From NCBI GenBank assembly GCA_964423745.1, contig CAYRGG010000019.1:1-64000 (forward strand): 64,000 nt of DNA, given 5' to 3'. The translations under genes were made by a program, and so were the position numbers. This document shows positions 52,737 to 59,845 of this stretch, piece after piece. The stretch is from CAYRGG01 sp964423745. GTDB taxonomy: Bacteria > Pseudomonadota > Gammaproteobacteria > Competibacterales > Competibacteraceae. Position 1 is the stretch's first letter. The number at the start of each line of letters is the position of its first letter. The notes beneath the pieces are model-generated. The model saw only the letters and a program-made list of their open reading frames with translations. It ran no database searches and was not told the DNA's origin.

Positions 52737-53654
52737 ATGCGAAATATTGAAGACCCGAGCCAATACCTGTCCACCATCCGTGATTTTATTCGCTGGGGAG
52801 CAAGTCAGATGAACCAAGCGGGTGTGTATTGTGGACATGGCATGGACAATACCATCGATGAAGCCGCCAGCCTTGTTCTCCATAGCTTACATTTACCCCC
52901 TGATTTGCACGAAGCGTATTTTCAAGCTGCGCTCACAATGGACGAGCGTCGCGTAGTGCTGAAATTGCTGGAGCGCCGGGTGCAGGAACGTAAACCGGCT
53001 GCTTATCTGATGCAACGCACCTGGTTTATGGGGTTGTCCTTTTATGTGGATGAGCGGGTATTGATTCCCCGTTCGCCCATGGCGGAATTAATCGAGGGTC
53101 AATTCACCCCTTGGTTAGCGGCGCCTGAAGCGGTACAACACATTTTGGATCTTGGCGCCGGTTGCGGGTGCTTAGGGATCGCCTGTGCCTACACATTTCC
53201 CCAAGCTCAGGTGGACTTGGTGGATGTTTCAACGGGTGCGTTACAGGTAGCTCAGCGTAATATCGAGGAGCACGGCCTAGCAGATCGAGTACAGGTTATT
53301 CAGTCTCATTTGTTCAATGGACTAGCGGGACGGCGGTATGATTTTATCATCAGCAACCCTCCCTACGTGAGTCACGAAGAATTGCAACAAGTACCTGCTG
53401 AATATGGCTATGAACCGGTACAAGCCTTGGCCGCTGGTGAAAAAGGCTTGGATGTGGTGACGGCAATTTTGCATCGGGCAATGGATTATCTTACCCCAGA
53501 TGGTTTTCTCGTGGTGGAAGTGGGTAATGCTTGGTATGCGTTGACGGAAGCTTTTCCCGACGTCCCCTTTACGTGGCTTGATTTTGAACGGGGTGGAGAG
53601 GGTGTCTTTTTACTGGAGGCTAAGCAATTACAAGCGTTTCAGGATCGCTTTTAG
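52737..53654 (+). CDS. prmB: Ribosomal protein L3 N5-glutamine methyltransferase
   Basis: 305 residues. N-terminal helical substrate domain (SQYLSTIRDFIRWGASQMNQ), SAM motif ILDLGAGCGCLGIACAY (about 138-154), and catalytic NPPY in FIISNPPYVSHEE, then EYGYEPVQALAAGEKGLDVV. This pattern is specific for PrmB over PrmC/HemK. It methylates Gln150 of ribosomal protein L3. The start has no strong ribosome site. Confidence 0.92.
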   Translation: MRNIEDPSQYLSTIRDFIRWGASQMNQAGVYCGHGMDNTIDEAASLVLHSLHLPPDLHEAYFQAALTMDERRVVLKLLERRVQERKPAAYLMQRTWFMGLSFYVDERVLIPRSPMAELIEGQFTPWLAAPEAVQHILDLGAGCGCLGIACAYTFPQAQVDLVDVSTGALQVAQRNIEEHGLADRVQVIQSHLFNGLAGRRYDFIISNPPYVSHEELQQVPAEYGYEPVQALAAGEKGLDVVTAILHRAMDYLTPDGFLVVEVGNAWYALTEAFPDVPFTWLDFERGGEGVFLLEAKQLQAFQDRF

Positions 53655-53730
53655 TACAACGGCTCATAGTAATAAACCTCCATCGCCCATCCTGAAAACG
53701 ATAAGCATAAGTAGAGCAGATTAATCCAGG

Positions 53731-54501
53731 TTAGAGCTGAATAAGCTCACTGAGCAAATCAGTGAGCATCGTTAGATCCCTTTCTCGCGACATGGTATGC
53801 TCGCCATCCTTAACCAACACCACGCGAACGTCATCACTTTGCAATCGTTCAGCCACTTGGGTGCTGGTCTGCCAAGCTACGTCGCCATCCTGCATACCGT
53901 GGAGCAGACGTACCGAGCAGGTGATGGGTAATGTGTCCGCGGTCAACAAAAGATGCTGACGTCCCTCTTCGATCAGCCTCAGGGTGATGGGATAAGCGGG
54001 TTGATCTTCATAACAGGCGGGTAAGTAAACCATCCCTTGCCGTTGCAAGCGCGCTTGGGTAAGTTCATCCATACCTTGCCAAAGCATGGTTTCAGTGAAA
54101 TCAGCAGCACAGGCCACACTCAAGAGCGCCTTAACCCGCTCGGGTCGTGCTAACGCGACTAACAACATAATCCAAGCACCCATGGAAGATCCCACGAGAA
54201 TTTGTGGTCCTTCTGTAAGTCGATCGATGACCGCTAGTGCATCTGCTGTCCAGCGCCCAATAGTCCCTTCTTCGAAACGACCACTGGAGGCGCCATGACC
54301 CTGATAGTCGAAACGGAGAAAAGTATGTCCTGCTTTACGGCACCAATCGTCCAAAGCCAGCGCTTTTGTACCTGTCATATCGGACATAAAACCGCCGAGA
54401 AAAACAATACTCGGGGGAGCACCCAGATGCCTGTGATAAGCGAGGGTTGACCCATCAGTAAGTTTTAATACAGAATGAGTGGCGCTGGGAAAATCGACCA
54501 T
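53731..54501 (-). CDS. Alpha/beta hydrolase (serine aminopeptidase-like)
   Basis: 256 residues from the ATG at 54501 with GAGG 8 bases before it; a TTG at 54525 is an alternative. Features: oxyanion region IVFLGGFMSDMTGTKAL, LRFDYQGHGASSGRFEE, nucleophile elbow VGSSMGAWIMLLVALARPE (Ser about 106), Asp in RLLHGMQDGDVAW and His in VKDGEHTMSRERD. The full catalytic triad is visible. No signal peptide. Substrate unknown; the family includes carboxylesterases and thioester hydrolases. Confidence 0.88.
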   Translation of the reverse strand: MVDFPSATHSVLKLTDGSTLAYHRHLGAPPSIVFLGGFMSDMTGTKALALDDWCRKAGHTFLRFDYQGHGASSGRFEEGTIGRWTADALAVIDRLTEGPQILVGSSMGAWIMLLVALARPERVKALLSVACAADFTETMLWQGMDELTQARLQRQGMVYLPACYEDQPAYPITLRLIEEGRQHLLLTADTLPITCSVRLLHGMQDGDVAWQTSTQVAERLQSDDVRVVLVKDGEHTMSRERDLTMLTDLLSELIQL

Positions 54502-54602
54502 GGGTAAGCCTCGACTTATTGCCAAATCGTCCTAAAAGGCTGTATAAAAAGCAGTTTTTTCCGAATGAGGGTATTAATGACCAAATGGCGCAAAGTCTCA
54601 TA

Positions 54603-55301
54603 TTACGCTAGGTTAAAATATTCCTCGACAAGGTCGCCAAACCCATCCGGAGTAGGTAGACAGGGTAACAGAAAGTCGGGATCATAGGCAGCCAGTTCTT
54701 CCAATCCATAGGAACCGGTGGCAACCACAGCAACCCGTGCGCCAATGGCGCGGGCCGCTGCGATATCTCGAGGGGTATCGCCAATCACCAGCATCGGTGT
54801 GACGTCACTACATCGCTCCATGACGAGACCCTTGGCGATATCGGCGAGTTGATTGCGCTCCAAGCTATTATCGCCAAAGGCGCCCTCCCAGAGAAATCGT
54901 CCAAGCCCAGTTGAGATCAGCTTAAGATGAGCGGCAAAACGTAGATTGCCCGTCAAAAGGAAGTTGACGTAATGGGGATGATGGTCCACATAGGTTAACA
55001 ATGCCTCGGCATTATTAAGCACTACCCCTGGATCAGCCGCCAATTGATCGGGTAGTTCCTTAATATATTCAGCCATAAGTTGGCCTACAGCAGAAGCTGA
55101 TTGTCCACAACCTATGCAGATTTGTGTAGCAATGTAGAGATCCGTAGCGCCCTGCGTATCCAAACCTTTCCAATTAAGGTTAGTGGTGCCTAGGGTTGCC
55201 TGAGCCGCCAACCGCCAAGCGGTAACTGCGCCTTTAGCACCGTGCAGCAGGGTACCGTCGATATCCCACAATAGGGCAAGAGGTGTTTTTTGATGAGCCA
55301 T
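54603..55301 (-). CDS. HAD-superfamily phosphatase (phosphoglycolate phosphatase-like)
   Basis: 232 residues. Motif I is LLWDIDGTLLHG (nucleophile Asp about 13), motif II is FLLTGNLRFAAHLKL with Thr, motif III Lys lies between, and motif IV is VIGDTPRDIAAARAIGARV. The cap is alpha-helical (subclass IA). Such enzymes dephosphorylate small metabolites. It is 8 bp upstream of nothing in common with the next gene except direction: the SnoaL-like gene ends 9 bp before it, so the two are probably cotranscribed. Confidence 0.9.
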   Translation of the reverse strand: MAHQKTPLALLWDIDGTLLHGAKGAVTAWRLAAQATLGTTNLNWKGLDTQGATDLYIATQICIGCGQSASAVGQLMAEYIKELPDQLAADPGVVLNNAEALLTYVDHHPHYVNFLLTGNLRFAAHLKLISTGLGRFLWEGAFGDNSLERNQLADIAKGLVMERCSDVTPMLVIGDTPRDIAAARAIGARVAVVATGSYGLEELAAYDPDFLLPCLPTPDGFGDLVEEYFNLA

Positions 55302-55309
55302 GATTGAGA

Positions 55310-55753
55310 TTAATCAGGTTTTTTTGGGGTGATGATTATGGTGCCAAGTTGTTCCATGAGATCCAAACGGTCGATACGAGCGATACAGCGCTCAGCAATT
55401 TTACCGTCTTGTAAACGCCAGATATCTATCGCTTGAAACAGCACTTTTCTACCTGTCGGGGCAATCCCAGCAAAATCGCCTCGATGGGTACCACGAATGG
55501 TAAAAGCTCCGACCACTTTATCGTCTTCGCCGAAAAGATGATCGATGGTGAAGTGTATATCGGGAAAGGCAGTCCGCATCTGTCTAAGATAAGTTTTGAT
55601 GTCTTCAGGACCTCGTAGGTTTTTGTTGGGCTGGTCGATGTCTAAAGCACTAAAATCTGCAGCATAGAGTTCATCGGCCAGGTCTGCTTTACCCTGATTC
55701 CATCCTTCTTCAATCCAGCGCCGGATAATCGCTTTATTTGCTTCCACAGACAT
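55310..55753 (-). CDS. SnoaL/NTF2-fold ester cyclase-like protein
   Basis: 147 residues. NTF2-like fold with AIIRRWIEEGWNQGKADLAD, a central FPDIHFTIDHLFGEDDKVV, WRLQDGKIAER near the C-terminus. This is the SnoaL-like polyketide cyclase/ester cyclase pattern (IPTGRKV-like turn appears as APTGRKVLFQAIDIWRL). No signal peptide. It probably binds or hydrolyses a small hydrophobic compound; real substrate unknown. It precedes the HAD phosphatase by 8 bp. Confidence 0.85.
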   Translation of the reverse strand: MSVEANKAIIRRWIEEGWNQGKADLADELYAADFSALDIDQPNKNLRGPEDIKTYLRQMRTAFPDIHFTIDHLFGEDDKVVGAFTIRGTHRGDFAGIAPTGRKVLFQAIDIWRLQDGKIAERCIARIDRLDLMEQLGTIIITPKKPD

Positions 55754-56166
55754 AGGTTTTTCCGTTAATACGTTTGTAATTTACGCAAAAGGGTTTTTCA
55801 GTCGCTTAGCGAAAGAAGTGTTAATAATTTTGTAGGCCGTCGTCAAGCCTTCCATTCAGCTCAGTTTGACCGGTTCATCACTATTAAACCATGTCACTTT
55901 GGCTAGTGGTCTATATAGATTTATAGGTCATTGTTTTGTATAAAAAATAAAGCTTTTACTTTCTGCAATGATCCTTTCTCGGTTTACGAATTATAAATCT
56001 ATGTCATCTGTAAGATTTTCTAATTTAAACCAGCAAAAACAATGTTTTAAATTTAAAAAAGGATAAAAATTAATTTCTGGCACAGCTTCTGCAACGTATA
56101 GGCTATCCCCCTATAAGGGGACTTAATAACCCATAACAGTAATGAAATAACTTGGAGAAAAAACTC
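55754..56166 (+). promoter_or_regulatory. 413-bp AT-rich leader of the tandem small-protein genes
   Basis: It contains a sigma54-type promoter at 56078-56093. Ten-base inverted arms TAGATTTATA (55916-55925) and TATAAATCTA (55992-56001) lie about 80-160 bp upstream of it, in the range expected for enhancer-binding or IHF-bent DNA. A CCCC-TATAA-GGGG hairpin lies in the leader at 56108-56120. No other gene is seen. Confidence 0.5.
56078..56093 (+). promoter_or_regulatory. Sigma54 (RpoN)-type promoter
   Basis: TGGCAC then AGCTT then CTGCA: the -24 GG (56079-56080) and -12 GC (56091-56092) are separated by exactly ten bases, as RpoN promoters require. It departs from the TGGCAC-N5-TTGCA consensus at one base. 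Start of transcription would be about 56104, giving a 60-nt leader. Confidence 0.65.
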
Positions 56167-56415
56167 ATGGCAATTAACAAACGTGGTGGTGATATTGTGC
56201 AGGCCAATGCCGCTTCTCAGGGTGCCGGTAACTTCGCTGAGGTGGCCACCGTTAGCGCCAGCGGTAATGCCTTCCTGGATGGCCATAGCGGTGACAGCTA
56301 CTCTGATACCTATCTGGATCAGGAAGTCTATCAGCGTCTGGATCAGGTCAACGATGGCTTCGCCGGCGATGGGGGTAGTGACAACACTGATGCCAATACT
56401 CACATCGATCTGTAA
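56167..56415 (+). CDS. Small Asp/Gly-rich protein, first of tandem paralogues, function unknown
   Basis: 82 residues from the ATG at 56167, with TTGGAGA 8 bases before it; an in-frame ATG-less upstream start (56152) is less likely. Begins MAINKRGGDIVQANAASQG; the middle is NFAEVATVSASGNAFLDGHS with GDSYSD; it ends FAGDGGSDNTDANTHIDL. Strongly acidic, no Cys, no signal peptide, no membrane segment. About 59% identical without gaps to the next gene product. Gln/Asn spacing recalls amyloid repeats and the Gly/Asp C-terminus recalls calcium-binding or type I secretion signals, but neither is established. I do not recognise the family. Confidence 0.85.
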   Translation: MAINKRGGDIVQANAASQGAGNFAEVATVSASGNAFLDGHSGDSYSDTYLDQEVYQRLDQVNDGFAGDGGSDNTDANTHIDL

Positions 56416-56454
56416 TCTTACTCAAACATAACTTAAAACAAAGAGGATAAGACA

Positions 56455-56706
56455 ATGGCTGTGAATAAAAGTGGTGGTGAAGTTTTTCAGGCTAACGCGG
56501 GTTCTCAGGAAAGCGTCAACTTTGCCGAGGTGATCTCCGCCGGCGCCAGCGGCAACGGCTTTTTGGATGGTATGAGCGGCGATAGCTTTGCTGACTCCAT
56601 GGCCGACCAGGCTACTCGTCAGGCTCTAGAGCAGGCGAACCTCGGTATCGCTGGTGACGGGGGCGACGATAACATCGAAGCCAACACCACGATCCATATC
56701 GGTTAA
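56455..56706 (+). CDS. Small Asp/Gly-rich protein, second of tandem paralogues, function unknown
   Basis: 83 residues, 39 bp after its paralogue, with AGAGGATAAGACA before the ATG. It shares the N-K-x-G-G start, QANA-S-Q, NFAEV, ASGN-FLDG-SGDS, AGDGG-DN and ANT-I ends of the first gene; 48 of 82 aligned positions are identical. Differences cluster around 19-22, 27-31 and 48-56, where substitution is free, so the conserved segments are probably constrained. The second half (QATRQALEQANLGI) could form a helix. A strong terminator follows. Likely the two are coexpressed and may co-assemble. Function unknown. Confidence 0.87.
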   Translation: MAVNKSGGEVFQANAGSQESVNFAEVISAGASGNGFLDGMSGDSFADSMADQATRQALEQANLGIAGDGGDDNIEANTTIHIG

Positions 56707-56730
56707 ACCCTCTAGGGTTTTGGCTAACAT

Positions 56731-56762
56731 AAAGCCCACGGAGCAAGCGCTTCGTGGGCTTT
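56731..56762 (+). terminator. Rho-independent terminator of the small-protein operon
   Basis: Arms AAAGCCCACG (56731-56740) and CGTGGGCTTT (56753-56762) form a perfect 10-bp stem with a 12-base loop that can pair further; TTTGTC follows. It is 24 bp after the second stop. The symmetric A/T flanks mean it could also act on the minus strand for uvrD. Confidence 0.85.
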
Positions 56763-56850
56763 TGTCATTTAAACCCTCTTTTTTCTGCTGTTACAAGAAA
56801 AAGATATGGAAGTTTTCTCAGGACAAAGTGGATTCACTGCCCCACGTTGC

Positions 56851-59028
56851 TTATAATCGTTCGAGGTTGGCATAGGCCAATACCAGCCACTTGGAACCCG
56901 CTTTCGAGAACCGCACTTGGACCCGAGTATGGGCGCCTTGACCCTCCACCGTTTGCACCACGCCGTCGCCGAACTTGGGATGGCGCACGGAGCGACCAGG
57001 GGATAGGGCATCTGGATCTGCCAGTGTTTGTCTCTGCCCTAAGCTGCCTGAAAGCGGCCTTCGAATGGACGTGCGGGTGCGCACATCCTGCATGAGTTCG
57101 GCGGGGATTTCACCCACAAAACGGGATTTTTGCGCATAGTTTTCGCGACCGTGGATATGTCGTTTCTCGGCATAACTGATGTGGAGTAGACGCCGGGCGC
57201 GGGTGATGCCCACATAGGCCAAGCGGCGCTCTTCCTCCAAGCGCCCCGGTTCGTGGAGGGATTGTTGATGGGGAAATAAACCCTCTTCTACGCCCACTAA
57301 AAACACCACCGGAAATTCCAATCCTTTAGCGGCATGGAGGGTCATCAACTGGACACAATCTTCCCAGGCTTGCGCCTGACCTTCACCGGCCTCCAGGGCG
57401 GCGTGGGCCAGGAATGCGGATAATTCATCTAACGATTCATCGCCGTCGTCGCTGGTGATGGAGGTTAATGTGGGACGGGAAGCGGCGTTGATGAGTTCTT
57501 GCAGGTTTTCTACCCGAGCTTCGCCTTTGCCGTCTTTCTCCTTACGGTACATGGCCATCAAACCGCTGTGTTCGACGATATGATCTAGGCGTACCGTCAG
57601 GGGTAATTCTTGGGTATCTCGGTCCAGCTTATCGATGAGCATCAGAAAATTATTGAGGGCGTTACAAGCCCGTCCAGACAAGAGACCTTCGCTAATGACC
57701 CGTTGCGTCGCACGCCACAGGGATAAATTCAACTCCCGGGCAAGGCTGCGGACACTTTCGAGGCTACGATCACCGATGCCCCGGGTCGGGGTATTCACGG
57801 CCCGCTCAAAGGAGGGATCGTCGTCCCGGTTAGCCACCAGGCGCAGATAAGCTAGGGCGTCTTTAATCTCAGCCCGTTCAAAGAAGCGTAAACCGCCATA
57901 GACCCGATAGGGTATTTGGGCGCCGATCAAGTTCTCTTCAAAAACCCGGGATTGGGCATTAGAACGGTACAAAATCGCTACTTCGCTGCGCTTGCCGTGG
58001 TGTTCGGTCCAATGGCGGATGCGCTCTATGACAAAACGAGCTTCATCGTATTCATTGAAAGCCTCGTAGACAGCTATGGGGTCACCTTCCGCATCCTGAG
58101 TCCAGAGATTTTTACCTAGACGGTCTGCATTACAGGCAATCAGTGTATTAGCAGCTTTGAGAATGGTGCCTGTGGAACGGTAATTCTGCTCTAAGCGTAT
58201 GGTATCGCTGCCGGGAAAATCATCGCTAAAGCGCTGAATATTCTCCACCCGCGCCCCTCGGAAGCCGTAGATAGACTGATCATCGTCACCGACGATAAAA
58301 ATATTCCCCTGACCTCCGGTGAGGAGCCGCAGTGACGCATACTGAATGGTGTTGGTATCCTGAAATTCATCCACCAGAACGTGTTTAAAACGTTCTCGGT
58401 AATGGTTTAACAATGGCTCATTGTCGCGCCACATTTCGTGAACCCGGAGCAGCAACTCCCCAAAATCCACTAAACCTGACCGCTCGCAATGGCTTTGATA
58501 GGCTTCGTAGATACGCAGATATTGCCGCGTTGCCGGATCATTGCCGGGGTCGATGTGTTGCGCCCGTAACCCTTCGTCTTTACGTCCGTTTATAAACCAG
58601 GTGGCTTGCCGGGGGGGCCATTTTTTCTCATCGAGATTGAGGGACTTGATGACTCGTCGTACCAAGCGTTGCTGGTCGTCGGCGTCGATGATTTGAAAAC
58701 CTTGCGGCAATTTGGCCTCTTGCCAATGAATACGCAGCAAACGATGGGCAATGCTGTGAAAGGTGCCAATCCACAAACGGCCTGCTGATAGCTCAAGCAA
58801 TGTTTCTACGCGCCCACGCATTTCCGCTGCAGCTTTGTTGGTAAAAGTCACCGCCAGCACCGACCAAGGTGATGCCTGCTCGGCAGTGAGTAACCAAGCG
58901 ATGCGATGCACCAACACGCGGGTTTTACCGCTACCAGCGCCCGCAAGTACACGCAGGGGACATAGAGGAGCAGTCACCGCTTGACGCTGACTTTCATTGA
59001 GAGAATCGAGAATATGAGAAACGTCCAT
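56851..59028 (-). CDS. uvrD: DNA helicase II (UvrD/PcrA-type superfamily 1 helicase)
   Basis: 725 residues, full length. Motif Q and I: LNESQRQAVTAPLCPLRVLA and AGSGKTRVLVHRIA; motif Ia AVTFTNKAAAEMRGR; motif II VDEFQDTN; motif III IFIVGDDDQSIYGFRGA; motif IV LEQNYRSTGTILKAAN; motif V MTLHAAKGLEFPVVFLVG; motif VI YVGITRARRLLHISYA. The C-terminal FGDGVVQTVEGQG (UvrD Tudor-like, RNA-polymerase-binding) is present. It unwinds DNA in excision and mismatch repair. Adjacent genes are unrelated. Confidence 0.97.
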   Translation of the reverse strand: MDVSHILDSLNESQRQAVTAPLCPLRVLAGAGSGKTRVLVHRIAWLLTAEQASPWSVLAVTFTNKAAAEMRGRVETLLELSAGRLWIGTFHSIAHRLLRIHWQEAKLPQGFQIIDADDQQRLVRRVIKSLNLDEKKWPPRQATWFINGRKDEGLRAQHIDPGNDPATRQYLRIYEAYQSHCERSGLVDFGELLLRVHEMWRDNEPLLNHYRERFKHVLVDEFQDTNTIQYASLRLLTGGQGNIFIVGDDDQSIYGFRGARVENIQRFSDDFPGSDTIRLEQNYRSTGTILKAANTLIACNADRLGKNLWTQDAEGDPIAVYEAFNEYDEARFVIERIRHWTEHHGKRSEVAILYRSNAQSRVFEENLIGAQIPYRVYGGLRFFERAEIKDALAYLRLVANRDDDPSFERAVNTPTRGIGDRSLESVRSLARELNLSLWRATQRVISEGLLSGRACNALNNFLMLIDKLDRDTQELPLTVRLDHIVEHSGLMAMYRKEKDGKGEARVENLQELINAASRPTLTSITSDDGDESLDELSAFLAHAALEAGEGQAQAWEDCVQLMTLHAAKGLEFPVVFLVGVEEGLFPHQQSLHEPGRLEEERRLAYVGITRARRLLHISYAEKRHIHGRENYAQKSRFVGEIPAELMQDVRTRTSIRRPLSGSLGQRQTLADPDALSPGRSVRHPKFGDGVVQTVEGQGAHTRVQVRFSKAGSKWLVLAYANLERL

Positions 59029-59132
59029 GAGGCAAGATTGTAGCAGACTTAAACAAACGACTTGTATGATTATGTGTGGTGAAGATATTTAAAAAATTTA
59101 ACAAGCGCTAGGCTCATAAAAGGGAAAAGTAG

Positions 59133-59285
59133 TTGGAAAAGTTGCCCATCGTTTACTCTGACAAATACAACATTCGGTTTTTTGAGTTGGAAAAACGTCA
59201 TCCCTTCGATGTGGCCAAATAGTGGGCCCTTAAGGAAAACTCGCTAGGTTTGAACCCGTTATTTTTTAAACGGCACCGATGTTGA
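59133..59285 (+). pseudogene. Histone deacetylase-like N-terminal remnant
   Basis: The plus-strand frame from a TTG at 59133 (AAAGGGAAAAG ahead) reads LPIVYSDKYNIRFFELEKRH then PFDVAK and a TAG at 59220-59222. I-V-Y-S-x-x-Y-N-I-x-F-x-x-L-E-K-x-H-P-F-D is the opening of HDAC11-like (class IV) deacetylases of bacteria and eukaryotes. Beyond the stop the same frame continues with WALKENSLGLNP, still similar to the next helix, then ends at TGA 59283. The catalytic domain is absent and a tRNA gene follows. A dead gene end. Confidence 0.75.
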
Positions 59286-59319
59286 TATTTTTGCTTATTA
59301 GGAAACAGAAAAGCGAGGA

Positions 59320-59396
59320 TGGCCCGCCCTAGAGGATTCGAACCTCTGACCTCAGCCTCCGGAGGGCTGCGCTCTATCCAGCTGAGCTAAGGGCGG
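59320..59396 (-). tRNA. tRNA-Arg (anticodon CCG)
   Basis: 77 nt with encoded CCA. Acceptor CCGCCCT/AGGGCGG, D-arm GCTCAGCTGGATAGAGC, anticodon stem CAGCC/GGCTG with loop CTCCGGA (anticodon CCG, reading CGG), and T-arm AGAGG-TTCGAAT-CCTCT. Discriminator G precedes CCA. All four stems pair. It sits alone; no integrase or att-like duplication was seen next to it. Confidence 0.96.
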
Positions 59397-59845
59397 TTAC
59401 TAAATGGTTAGCCGTTGCTAACAAAAGCAGGGTAAGAAGGTTTTATTGAGTCTATAATAACTTTGTTGATGCGTAACGTCTATGTTTTGTAAAGATCAAG
59501 CAAGCCGCTGATCGCGTAAAGCATTCTTCTTATGTTAAAGTCTTCTTCAACAGTTCAATAGATAGTTACTGTCCTGGCTAAGTTTCTATAGCACATCCCA
59601 GCATTTAGTATTAGCTAAGTATTTTAGGGGTAACAAATGAGAACATCGTGATCTTTTGATGTCAGATGTAAGGTGCGCAGTTTTCAGAATTGCACCCTTA
59701 TCGTTATAATCTGCGGACAGTGCTCGATATTTGCGGTACAACCACCAAGTTTATTACTCTATGCAAGTCTATAAAAAAGATAAGCATAAAATCCTGAAAA
59801 ACTTTTGGGCAGCTAGTCGTCCTCCTTTAAGGTTGAGGTGAAAGT
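59397..59845 (+). promoter_or_regulatory. 449-bp intergenic region before the di-heme cytochrome gene
   Basis: It contains a GTTAGC-CGTT-GCTAAC inverted repeat at 59407-59422, just upstream of the tRNA, and a candidate promoter TTTTCA (59681-59686), 18-bp spacer, TATAAT (59705-59710) for the cytochrome, which would leave a 130-nt leader. No coding sequence is seen. Confidence 0.45.

Noticed and set aside
59320..59396. Prophage or island attachment at the tRNA
   Set aside because: No integrase, repeat of the tRNA 3' end, or composition break was seen nearby.
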